Assembly (NCBI GenBank): GCA_031308135.1
Contig: JAHLJT010009436.1
Coordinates: 145,211,216-145,275,215 of the forward strand
Source of the DNA: Acheta domesticus
Taxonomy: Eukaryota > Arthropoda > Insecta > Orthoptera > Gryllidae
Length of the DNA stretch: 64,000 bases
Reading direction: 5' to 3'
In this document: piece by piece, positions 13,121 through 23,530 of the stretch
Layout of the letters: each line of letters opens with the position of its first letter
Position numbering within the stretch: the stretch's first letter is position 1
Notes under the pieces: generated by a model
Told to the model about the DNA's origin: nothing
Seen by the model: the letters and a program-made list of their open reading frames with translations, nothing else
Database searches by the model: none
Position numbers and translations under genes: made by a program

Positions 13121-13249
13121 TAACTTTATTCATACTATGCGAGAGTAGACAATCCTCCCGATAACTAGGTAAACCTGGTTGCCTACCGAAGGGTAATTTC
13201 GTTATTGTATCCCCGATTAGGATACTCACAAAGTTTCCAGCATTGGCGG

Positions 13250-14195
13250 CGCAAGCAAGTAATTATTTTCACTTCTACATCAACACATACGCTTCCCACG
13301 TTTCTTTCGCATCTCAAATTCTTGTTAAAGCTTTTACTATCGCCCCCTCACAATTTGATATGATTTTTTGCATCGTCCATTAAATTTTTATTGCAAGCTC
13401 TTAACATAATTTTATGAGCACATAATTTTGCTTTCTAGCGGCTTAATTAAAAGTCTTTTTTCTCATTAAATTTTAAAATGTATTTCCTATATTTACTTGA
13501 ATAAATAGTATGAATAAAATTATGTAAGTGTACTTGTGCTTCTCTTTCTTCTTTCCTAGAACTTATCTTTCCTAGAACTCGACAGTTTGAACGTGAACGC
13601 ACACAAGAAGGTGTTTCTCATTTTCTGTTGTAATCTATATAACACCAGATATTACGTATTCTTTTATTTGCCTTAGAGGCCTTTTTTTTCAGGTAAAGTC
13701 AGAAATCTACAGAGATTTTCGACCAAGGGTAGAAATATATCATGAAATGGGACTTCCCGTACATTAGGCAATGACACTCATGAGTTCTCTGCGGATTAGG
13801 GTCAGCTGAACAGGAGGCCCTCCGCAACAGAAAACACATGAAATACGTACATCCATGCCCAAGGCCGACTAGGAAACTGTGGTCGTTTGCGCCTAAACAC
13901 AAGACGCAACTTTTTTCGCTCCAGACACTGTTTTCGCTCCAGGCACCTCAACCACCCAGCTGGCATGTATCTTTTAGCTTCTCATTCACTTCAAGGTTGT
14001 GGCATATGCCTATTACGGCCTGGAAGAATTTTTTCTTTACCTTCCTGTAACTCTTCTTTCACTAACTTATAAAAGTTCAGCTTTGCTGAAAGGGAGTTAT
14101 TTATTCTTTGGGCATGTAGCATCCTATTCCATATTCATTCTTTCTCCCTCTGTCATGTTCTCTCTCTTGAACCCTCCCTGATTCTTTCTGTCTCC
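13250..14195. other. Gene-free stretch
   Basis: No gene or element recognised. Composition shifts to pyrimidine-rich on the plus strand towards 14200. Confidence 0.45.
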
Positions 14196-14199
14196 ATTC

Positions 14200-14467
14200 A
14201 AATCTCACCCTCTCTTTGCTTTTCCCTCTCCATATCTCTTCTTCTCTTCCCTCCCTCTCTCCTCCCGCTTTCTCTGCCTCTCTCCTCCCTCCCTCTCCCT
14301 CTCTCCCTCTCCTCCGCCTCCCTATCTCCCTCCGCCTCTCCCCTCTCTCTCCCCCTCTTCCTCTCTCCCCCTCTTCCTCTCTCTCTCCCTTCCTCTCTTA
14401 TTCCCTCCCTCTCTCTTTCCCTTTCTCCCTCCCTCTATTCCTCCTTCTTCCCTCCCTCCCTACAGCC
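14200..14467 (+). repeat. Long homopyrimidine (CT-rich) tract
   Basis: About 265 bases of CTCCCTCTCT-type sequence, with only isolated purines. Long polypyrimidine-polypurine tracts can adopt triplex (H-DNA) structures. The open frame across it encodes Ser/Leu/Pro low complexity and is not a gene. A small hAT-type element is inserted immediately downstream. Confidence 0.85.
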
Positions 14468-14475
14468 CTCTTGCT

Positions 14476-14768
14476 CAGGGCCGTTTATCATTCTTGGGGC
14501 CCTTGAGCCTAGGTTAATTTAACCCCCTATTCTTACTTTCACCGATCTCCCCCCTAATTCTATGCTGAAATATAAGAAAATCCTATCAAATCATGTTGTA
14601 TTTTGTTTCTTTTAATTTTTGAAAGCATTTCTTAGTGTTTTATTTTAGCATTATTCAAACAAAAACTTTAAACATATAAACATAAAAAATTAATATTAAA
14701 TATATTTAAGGACTCTAGGGGGCCCTTGAACGTTGGGGGCCCTGAACCCGGGCCTTAACACGGCCCCG
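14476..14768. mobile_element. hAT-type MITE, 293 bp
   Basis: The termini are inverted: CAGGGCCGTTTATCA on the left, and on the right the complement of CGGGGCCGTGTTAAG. Flanks are CTCTTGCT (14468-14475) and CTCTTGTC (14769-14776), an 8-bp duplication with six matching bases, the length typical of hAT insertions. Subterminal GGGGCCC words occur at both ends. The interior is AT-rich and non-coding, so the element is non-autonomous. Confidence 0.7.
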
Positions 14769-14776
14769 CTCTTGTC

Positions 14777-15170
14777 CTCTCACTGTCTCTTTTTCGAACT
14801 TGATGTCTCCTATGGATAGCGGGACATTTGTAGAGTTAGTTTTACCTTCCCCCTCTTTCATTTTCTTTTTCGTCTCCTCCTTCTCTTACTCATCCTTTTC
14901 TACTTCTTTTTTTTCGTTCTAGAATTTCTGCATTTTAGTTTATTCTCATCCTCTTTTCTTCTGACTGCGTGTTAGCATGTCATTTTCTTCGTTTTTCTTT
15001 GACTTTCTTTCTCTCTCTCTCTCCTTCCCTCTTTCCCTCTGTACCGTATCTTTTCGACATTAACCCCAACTAATTCTATGTTCATTCGATTTCTACTTTT
15101 CCATTCTGATATTATGTACAACTCTATCATGATTTGTTCGATGAACGCCTCCGCGCAAACACAGAATATA
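14777..15170. other. Pyrimidine-rich stretch without a gene
   Basis: CT-rich on the plus strand, with no recognisable feature. Confidence 0.45.
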
Positions 15171-15254
15171 GTACATAATGCTGGGCGCTTCCGGAGTGAT
15201 TTGGACCCACTGTCTGGCGCGAGCTGCAGCCCGCCGGCGCCGACGTCCCCGGGA

Positions 15255-15880
15255 CCCCAGGCCCGCACACCGTCCCACCCGCACACCCCCTACCACCCGC
15301 ACACCCCTACCACCTACATACCCCCTACCGCCCGCACATCCTCCCTCCCACACACCCCTACCGCCCGCACATTCTCCGCTCACACAGCCTCCCGCCCACA
15401 CATCCTCCCCCACACACACCTCCGCCCACACGCACTCTACCGCCCACCCTACCGCCCACGCACACCCTCCCGCCCACACACATCCCGCCAACGCACGCCC
15501 TCCCGCCCACACACCCACCGCCCACGCACACCCATCCGCCACGCACACCCTCCCGCCCACGCACACCCCCGCCCACGCATACCCTCCCGCCACGCACACC
15601 CCCCTCCACGCCCACCCTCCCACCCACCCACCCACTCACCCACCCACATCCCGCCCACGCAAAACCTCCCGCCGCACACCCTCCCGCCACACTACCCTCC
15701 CGCCCACGCACACCCTCCCGCCCACGCACACCCTCCGCCACGCACACGCACACACCCTCCCGCCCACGCACACCCTTCCGCCCACGCACACCCTCCCTCC
15801 CACGCACACCCTCGCGCCCACGCACACCCTCCCGCCCGCACACCCTCCCGCCCGCATACCCCCCGCACCCCCGCTGCGCG
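15255..15880 (+). repeat. C-rich minisatellite, roughly 14-18-bp unit
   Basis: Degenerate tandem array of units such as CACACCCTCCCGCCCACG. The plus strand is overwhelmingly C with A, with few T and mostly isolated G, a striking strand asymmetry. Unit length varies. Most frames remain open on both strands (Pro/His/Thr on plus, Gly/Val/Cys on minus) because stop codons cannot form easily. No start, signal or domain supports a protein. Confidence 0.85.
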
Positions 15881-16039
15881 GCGCCGCACGCGGCAGAACT
15901 CCCAGAGCAAGATAAGGCAAGATTTGCCCGCGTCAGGCGACTTATCTGCATGTGACGGCTGGAAGGCATGCTTCTACGCTCTCCGCAAGCAATCAAGGGT
16001 TCACATAAGCGACAGCTTGAAGTGTAAGGGAATGTGAGA

Positions 16040-17340
16040 AATCAGCTGGCTCCGGATAACGCTAAAGTATTAGGTCATTTTAAAGGAAATAGGATGTGGA
16101 ATTCTAAACCTGCTTTTCACGCGATTATGCATTTGTAGGATACAAATATTTATTACCAGCGTATTAGTCTTCAGCACTTAGAATGGCAATATAGTGATCC
16201 CTTCCTGGGTAAAATTGGTGCAATTATAAGAGGATGATAACTACGACGAAAAGTATCGCAAAGTTGTGGTCTGTCTGCGTGTTCCGAGTCGCAATCATAC
16301 CTGTCTTTTGCGAGATTTGAACACCTAAAAAAATTGTTTCTTACAAAGTTCCAAAGATCGTAGTTTAAAGATCAAAAAATTCAAAGAATTCGGAGGAAGA
16401 CGAAATTATTGAAATGACTAACCAGTTCTGTTATATTGGTCGCTCTCCGTACGTTAGCTTAAGAGAGATAGAGCAAGAAAGCACATGCAATTCGCACTTG
16501 CATCTCCGCTATCGGGCGAAGTTTAACCCGCGGTGAAATATATGCTCGAAGTCTTTTTGTCGCCCGATATCATTAGAATCAGTTGTCGCTCGAGATCATT
16601 GGAACCAGTTAACGCCCGTGGTATATACAAAATTTTAATTTTTACCTAATTTTAATTATTCAGATTTACTTATTTACTAAATAACTAGATGTTAACTTGA
16701 CTTAGTTTGTCTTTTCGTATTCCCTCCCATAATTCTCTTTCAGAATTCCCTCCTATATTCCCTCCATAAGTGAAAATGTCTCATTCAGCTAATTTCGTAT
16801 TTCTGTCGTAACCACGATCCTCTAGATCCAGATAAGTTACACAGGGGATATCGAGTTCCGTTTCGAAGGCAACAACAAGCAATAAGGTATCAGTAAGAAA
16901 TATTGTGTCGCCTTTTATCACCTCCGTGGATGACAGGCGTTTACTCATCGCCGTCGGAGATCTCCACATACGTCGCAGAGAAATCCCCCGGACTCACTAA
17001 GGAAAATGGATGCTCTTTGATCCGGAGGACGAGAGGCGATTTTTAGCAGCGCTCAGCACATCTGGGATGTCCAAAGTTTGCTGCTAAAGCAGAGAAATCA
17101 AACACGTTCTCGCTTGAAAAGACGATGAGCCAATTTGGGTAGTTGATAACAGACCGTGGTTGGATAAGACATTTGTTTCTCTAGTCAATGCAAATGCGAT
17201 GGGAAGGTATTGATCAATTTCTCTAAAAAACATAATTTGAAGTATTTAAGAGGTGCCAGCAGCATATCGTGAATTATGATTGAGTATACATACCAGCCTC
17301 ATGGCTGACGTTGAAGATCAAAACAAAAACCAATTTAGTT
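16040..17340. other. Gene-free stretch with a 26-bp duplication
   Basis: No gene recognised. At 16559-16610 two imperfect 26-bp copies sit head to tail (GTCGCCCGATATCATT..., GTCGCTCGAGATCATT...). Confidence 0.5.
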
Positions 17341-17344
17341 AGCT

Positions 17345-17480
17345 CGGAGCCAGCATTATCATTGACGTTGCAGCGACACTGAACGATAGGTCGTAGGTTT
17401 CGAGTTCCGATGGTGGCGGGTTTTCAGGAGTCATTATGTAGTTAGGTTGATTTCAGTCGCTGTCTGCAGGAGAATTCTAA
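17345..17480 (+). repeat. Possible tRNA-derived SINE fragment
   Basis: A B-box-like GGTTTCGAGTTCCG at about 17395 follows a tRNA-like arm. The A box is poor and no tail was found. Confidence 0.3.
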
Positions 17481-17611
17481 CCGGTAGATATAACCGATAG
17501 TTCTCTGTAGTTTCTCTGATCAACACCAGAGGAATGTGGGAGCAGTACCCGAACGTATCCCAATAGCATCCCGCGATCAACTTTTCCTAGGACTTTTACC
17601 TACTGCACAAA

Positions 17612-17915
17612 AAAGGCAGCCTCTTGGGGAGCTCATGAGCATACTAGCTTCCCGTAGTGTGGTCCCGGGTTCGATTTCCGGCCGAGGCAAAATAGAGTTG
17701 CAGCTTTCCTTTAAAATCGCCTGTTTCTGTAGCTGTGTGACGACGAAGAGCTCAGGCAGGCGAAGTTTGCTAGTTACGGTGAAGGGTATACGTCATTACC
17801 CCTCAAGTGTGGGAAATAAACCATAACCAGGTATGAGGAACACCGTTAGCTAACTGGCAAAGTCTGTCCCAAAATGCCAAGTACATACATAAATACATAC
17901 ATAAGTACACTTACC
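17612..17915 (+). repeat. tRNA-derived SINE with ACAT-rich tail
   Basis: The tRNA-like head includes CTCATGAGCATACTAG and a strong B box, GGGTTCGATTTCCGGC. A body of about 200 bases follows (GAGCTCAGGCAGGCG, TTACCCCTCAAGTG), then a simple-repeat tail of ACATACATA units at about 17885-17910. This is the clearest intact SINE layout in the left half of the window. Confidence 0.65.
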
Positions 17916-17919
17916 AAAA

Positions 17920-19165
17920 TGGCCTAGCTCGATTGCTTCTCGTTCAGTTTTCCTCGTAGATACAAAGAAGAGCTCGCCCAGGCATCAGTGCTTCCGAGAC
18001 CACCTCTTCGCTTTCATAGTTGAAGAACATGAACGAGAAAGAGAAAAAAAGCTGCTTTTAACTTTGTTTATTTTGTATTAGTCTTGCATTGTAATGGTCA
18101 GATAGAGTAAGCAAACCTTGTTAATTTGGAATTCAACTGTATTAAATATCTTTGTTACACTGAAACTGATTTCTACGTATAACTTGGGCTGCTACAATGA
18201 AGGAAAAGGGGCCTTCCCTTAAAATATTCAGAATTAAGATAATTCTTTTTAGTTAGATTCCCTATACAGTTTCGAATATTCTTTCATGTCCACCTGTGTC
18301 TGAGGTTTTCTCTCGACTGATGCGAGATCATCTATTTGCGGTACTCACGAATGAAAACTTAATCACATTCCTTCCGTCTGGGATGCAATCGGGTTATGCC
18401 TTTTGGGATTGTCAAAAATGAAAGGAGGTTAATTTGAAAGCGAATGTGGGGAAAACCTGACTGCGGCATCGAGCAATTTCCCAGTCCCTAACACACTCAT
18501 CAGAGGTCGCGCGTTATCTCCCCTTCCTTTTCTTTATCCTATTCTCTCCCCTTATTCACACACTCAATGATGTGCATTTAGATATCACATAACTTGCTGT
18601 CCTGTGAATCTGCTGTCCAGCATGCCCAACGTATATTTTTTCAATGCCCCCATACATACACTCAATGCTGAGTCGTCAGTAAAGGGGCCCACACAAATTT
18701 CATACAAACGCAAAGGAATTCCCAAAAAGGGGCGAAAGACAAAAATATAAAGAAAGGAAGATGAAAGTAGAGAAAAGATAATTGAATGCCACAAGTTATG
18801 TCTCGTTCTCATAAGCGCGAAACGCTACGTTCTCATGCGCGAGAGACTGAAGCCCAAGAAAAAAACCTTGCGTCGAGAGCGCACTCGAAAAAGGTAACTC
18901 GATATGCTTGTAATCAAAAATCCCTCCTGCGAGCAATTTTAATGATAGAATCATTATTTTGTGTGCGCTTTTGCTCGAGACACATCTTCTCATATACAAT
19001 ATCAGCCATTGGATCGCGTCATTATACGGGCCTCCATACGAGGACCACTCAAGGGCCCCCGCAAGGGGTCTTCATATCACTTACAACACAAATTAAATGT
19101 GCCTACTTTCAGTTTTTTGTACTCAGAAATGAAATGGAATATCCCGGCTAGACTCTTTATAACTA
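17920..19165. other. Gene-free stretch
   Basis: No gene or complete element recognised in this AT-rich interval. Confidence 0.45.
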
Positions 19166-19169
19166 TTAA

Positions 19170-20480
19170 TTTTTACTTTCCCTTATACATACGTATATAC
19201 GGAGTAATATACGTAGTATAAGGAAATATATGTAATGTTGTGCGAAAAAACTGGTAATTTTCGGCAGAAAAAAATTCATTGCCGGGCCGTGATAACCAAA
19301 ACGTGGATAAATCTAGTTGCTAAATTAAGAAAATAAAAATCCCCTAACATGTGGTGTAGCCACAATCCCTGTTTTGTAGGTCCTTGATACCGAAAAACCA
19401 ATTGAAAGCAAAACGTCCGTCAGTGCGTCCGGTGTATGTGAACAACACTAACGCCTAAACGATGCGTACCATTTTTTTCCAAATTGAAGAAACCCCTGTT
19501 CATCTGACCTGAGTCGAAGCTCTATGAATTTGAAAACCATTCATTAATTTTTGAGGGGTAGTTTACATGAAGTCCATGGAACATTTTCAAACTTTTCTCA
19601 AAAAACGGCACCAATTTTTTCTTTAAATTTCTTGTAAGAATAGAGTAAAATACACTTATTAAGGTGCTGTAGCTCCAATTTTTACGGTTAACTCTGAATT
19701 TTCGAAAATTGCAAAAGTTTTGATTTTATTCAGCGTCTTCCTACAAGTACAAAATTGCAGATGGAGATTTTTCCTTCAAATAAAATTTGTTCTTCATAGT
19801 GAGTTCTTTCTTTAAGGTCATGTACTTTTTTTGCAAATTTTAGTAGTTTTCGCGCAATATTGTGTGCAAATGTGCAATTTTTAAAAAAATACAAAAAACA
19901 GATTTTCTCAAAAACGGCTCCAAATTTGTTCTTCAAACTTTTCAAACGGATAGTACTAATTGCACTTTTCAAACGGATAGTACTAATTGTAATAAGACGA
20001 GAAGTTCATTTTGAGAAACTTTTTGTTTTTTCAAAAATTTCACAAATGTAAATTGTTTGGAAGATCTCTCACACATTTAATATGCACTTCAGCAGCAGTT
20101 TGTAAACATTATTGTATTTGTGAGTATAAGTGTTTCAAATGACTTTAAATGAAGTTTCTTGAGAACTCAAAACTTTTCTGTGAAAAAGAGCTTAAAATTT
20201 CGCGTCTCTAGTAGCGCTTAAACGCCATTTTCTTAAAAGCGGCTCCAAAGTTTTCGAAGAAAAAATGCCATTTAGAACAAGGTTTTTGTGCTCTTTAATA
20301 TTCTAAAATTAATATTTCCGTTCTACCATTAGGAAACCGAAAAATTAAGAAAATCTCAAAAAATGTACTTTGGGTGGCAATGGATGGCAGCTGGCACGAG
20401 CATGTGGTAATTCCGAATAGCTAGCCCAGACCCAAGGAAAAAGAAAATCATTACCGGAATGCCATTCTGTAGTACCACTT
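19170..20480 (+). repeat. R1 repeat family, copy B
   Basis: Nearly full-length copy. It opens with ACTTTCCCTTATACAT and CGTATATACGGAGTAATA and ends at GCCATTCTGTAGTACCACT. A block like TTTTCTCAAAAACGGCTCC recurs at about 19603, 19904 and 20231. Compared with the copy at 36218 one internal unit is missing. A small direct duplication of CTTTTCAAACGGATAGTAC lies at about 19938-19985. No coding capacity. Confidence 0.7.
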
Positions 20481-20484
20481 GTTA

Positions 20485-22462
20485 TTATTCTTTTACACAT
20501 GCCATCATGCCAACTGGAATATTCATTCCCCGCTTCAATCCCTTCTATATTTGAATAATATTCTTTATTTACATATTATGTTACATATTATGATCAAGGG
20601 GGTTGTTGCATTCTTCAGAAAAAATTATTTTGCTCGTGGGCCGACAGACTTGTTCATACGGAGTTGCAAGACCGAAATGATCATGTAGGGAATTTCTTTA
20701 CCAAATAATTAATTAAAAAACTCGTCTTTCTGGCATAAGACATTTATAATTTCTCTCTCGCACATTATATATTTTCATTCATTAGTTTCTTTAATAACAC
20801 ACTCGCTCATAACTATTTTATCCTTGCGATGCTTAAATCTCAGTACTTGATCTTCCTACATCTCAAAACCAAAATAATATTAACAGATCTCTCTTCCCTT
20901 TTTGATCCAGCAAACTTCAGCGATGTCACCTCAGGAGTGCTGGATCCCATTCAATCTAATTTTTTTTCGCCCATCCATTTCCAATAATTTGTATATCAAA
21001 ACATTCTCTGTGCTATGAAACTTACACTGCTCTACCATAATCCATTACTTTTACATTCGACCATTTCTCACGCTGGATTGATTGTTATCATGTTTCGACA
21101 CGTCCACACTCTATCATCGCTTGCGCTGTTCTGACTTTTTAGCTTGCTGCGATACGTCTACACATCATCATCGCTCTCGCTGGTTTGACTTGCAGCAACT
21201 TGTAATTCGCGCCGTTTACTTGTTTGCTTCCCACCCCCTGAGCAGTAGCGACTCAAACACTCATCAATTCATAAATTCTTCGCATTTTCTCTCTTGTATA
21301 ATGTCTACGCTCTTTTTGATTGGCTCACCATCCATTTACATATCAATCCTGTTATTCCTTGACTTTCTGCCTCTTTATAATTAATTGAATTTAATTATAG
21401 TTCACGGAAATTTCTCACGTGTCCATGGCTAAAATGATCACCAAAATCAACAATATTATTTACCGTATTATTATCTTTTCTTCCCTCATTCTCTCGTTAT
21501 TTAAATATTCATTTCGCAGCTAATGTCGACCTATATTGTTGCTATCTGTAACAATTTCTTTATTTACTCTCTTTTAATTGTGGGCTTTATCGAACCTCCG
21601 AATAACTCGTCACAGTACATATCTGAGTAAATACACAAAAGTGATTTAGACACATGTGAAAAAACATGTTTTTACTAAATCTACTTTAATACATTTCGAT
21701 ATCGCAATTAGGATTTGGGTAATTGAATGTCAAAATTGTTATTGGACGTTGGCCAGTACATCTGTACAACAATACATCTGTTTACAGTTACCCTTAGCAA
21801 TGATGGGGGCAGCAACATTAATCGTAGGAAACGTGGTAGGGCGAGGCGGGCCAAGTGATGCGGAGTGGGGAGGAGCGGGGCGAGTGGGAAGGGACATAAT
21901 GAAACTGGGCGGGAGGCAGAAAACACGAGGAAGGGCGGGCCAGGGTAGATACCCTTCCTCGTACTTTCAGGGCAAGGTAGGACGGGAATATGACGAATAT
22001 AAAATTGGGTACTTCTCCTGTTTGAGAGGTTGTTGTGATTAATAAATACTCGGGGCACGCAAGGTACTTCAGCTAGTGTTACATTAAAAATGATTCTTGT
22101 ATTGATCAGTAACACAAACAATGCAATAGGATCGCAACGTTAGTTGTTCATTATTGCTAAGAAAATAAGAGAAAAATTCATTATCTTTTAGAACAAATTA
22201 TAGGCGTTTCAGAAAAGAATATTAATTACGTAAACATTAACCTGGTCGTAATAAATTCTCGTCTGCTTCCGGAAAGAAAATGTAATTTACTCCTCAAACA
22301 TAGCAAACAATTCAAATTGCTTCACTATATAAAAAAGTTCATATATCATTAATTCGCAATAAAATTAAATGTATCATATTATCTTGTTATGGGATCTAAT
22401 TATCAAAACACATCAACATTTCAAAATACTTTTCATTGGCCTACAATTTTTTACAACCATAT
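20485..22462. other. Gene-free stretch with a G-rich patch
   Basis: No gene recognised. A G-rich, purine-rich patch lies at about 21820-21950. The open frames crossing it are compositional. Confidence 0.45.
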
Positions 22463-22466
22463 TTAA

Positions 22467-23050
22467 ACCGAGAGAGGTGGCGCGGGGTCTCTTGTGACCC
22501 CACGTATCTTCGCTTAGCTGCAGTTCCCTAATTTTGCGAGTCAGAAACTTTACATTTCACATACATTTCAGCACATTCTTTAGCTTTTGTATGAAAGATT
22601 TTCAAAATTTTATATGTAATAATTCATTTATAAATAATTGTGAAACCAACACAAACATCTTAAATTTCGTATTTTTTCTAAGTTGTGTTGATTGACTTTG
22701 AAGCATTTTCAACAAATTGTTTTTTTGTGAGACAATGTTAGAAAATTAAACTTACTGAATTTTCTGACACCTTTGTCGTTGAAATATTCAGGAAAATGTA
22801 AATGGAATCACTACATATAATGAAAAATAAATTATTTTGCCCTTTTATTTGTTTCAATTTCTCATTTGCATGTTTGTTTATAATAGTGCATTAAGTTAAT
22901 ACGACCTGACAAATGATTGATTATTATTAAAATAACTAATTTCGCACTTATTTCTTGATAATATAATTTTCTAAAGAAATAACTTAAAGGGGTCAGAAAT
23001 GACGCCGCGCCACCTCTAACGTAACTCCGGCAACCACCATCTCTCCAGGG
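22467..23050. mobile_element. Putative piggyBac-like MITE, 584 bp
   Basis: Flanked on both sides by TTAA (22463-22466 and 23051-23054), the piggyBac target duplication. The left end reads ACCGAGAGAGGTGGCGCGG and the right end, reversed, starts CCCTGGAGAGATGGTGG. A long inverted repeat lies inside: AGAGGTGGCGCGGGGTC on the left matches the complement of GACGCCGCGCCACCTCT on the right. The ends are asymmetric because the right end carries about 30 extra bases. The interior is AT-rich and non-coding. Confidence 0.55.
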
Positions 23051-23054
23051 TTAA

Positions 23055-23525
23055 TTTATCCACCAACTATCAAATTTCGAGCAATTAATAACAGGCTTCA
23101 TCACAATGAGTTTTATATACATTGTTTTACATTGCTTATCATCTAAATTTACATTCATGTTCAAATCTTCACGATTGAAACAGTACACGTGTCTTCCTGC
23201 AATTCGTAGGACTTCGCAGACGTTCGTTGCTACACGATGTACATGAAACACGTCGCGCAGGGGGTGTCTGTCATGACGGATGTTTGTTGCGGTCGCTAGT
23301 CTATTGTTTGCTCCAGGAAGCGCCGCCGAGCGAGAGCTCACAGATGCGCTTGCCATTTGTCGTCGATATCGGGACGGATGTTTGACTACGGCAATCACTC
23401 TCGAAAATCTCGTATAGTATTGACTCGCCTTGTCTTTGATCTAAAATTGCTCCTGATTCTAAAAATGTAATCAAAAGCTTGGGGTTTAAAAAGAACAAAA
23501 CCAGATATGTGAAGACAAAAATATG
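23055..23525. other. Unassigned stretch
   Basis: Higher GC than its neighbours and holding two overlapping minus-strand open frames (23051-23398 and 23301-23498). I recognise neither. They may belong to a degraded mobile element. Confidence 0.3.
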
Positions 23526-23530
23526 TTTAA

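Noticed and set aside
14216..14506. A Ser/Leu/Pro-rich 96-codon frame
   Set aside because: It is the translation of the homopyrimidine tract.
15078..16037. A 319-codon open frame (and large opposing frames) over the minisatellite
   Set aside because: Low-complexity Pro/His/Thr translation, open frames on both strands at once, explained by the near absence of T; no domain or coding context.
23051..23498. Two minus-strand frames that looked partly protein-like
   Set aside because: I could not place them in any family; reported only as an unassigned stretch.
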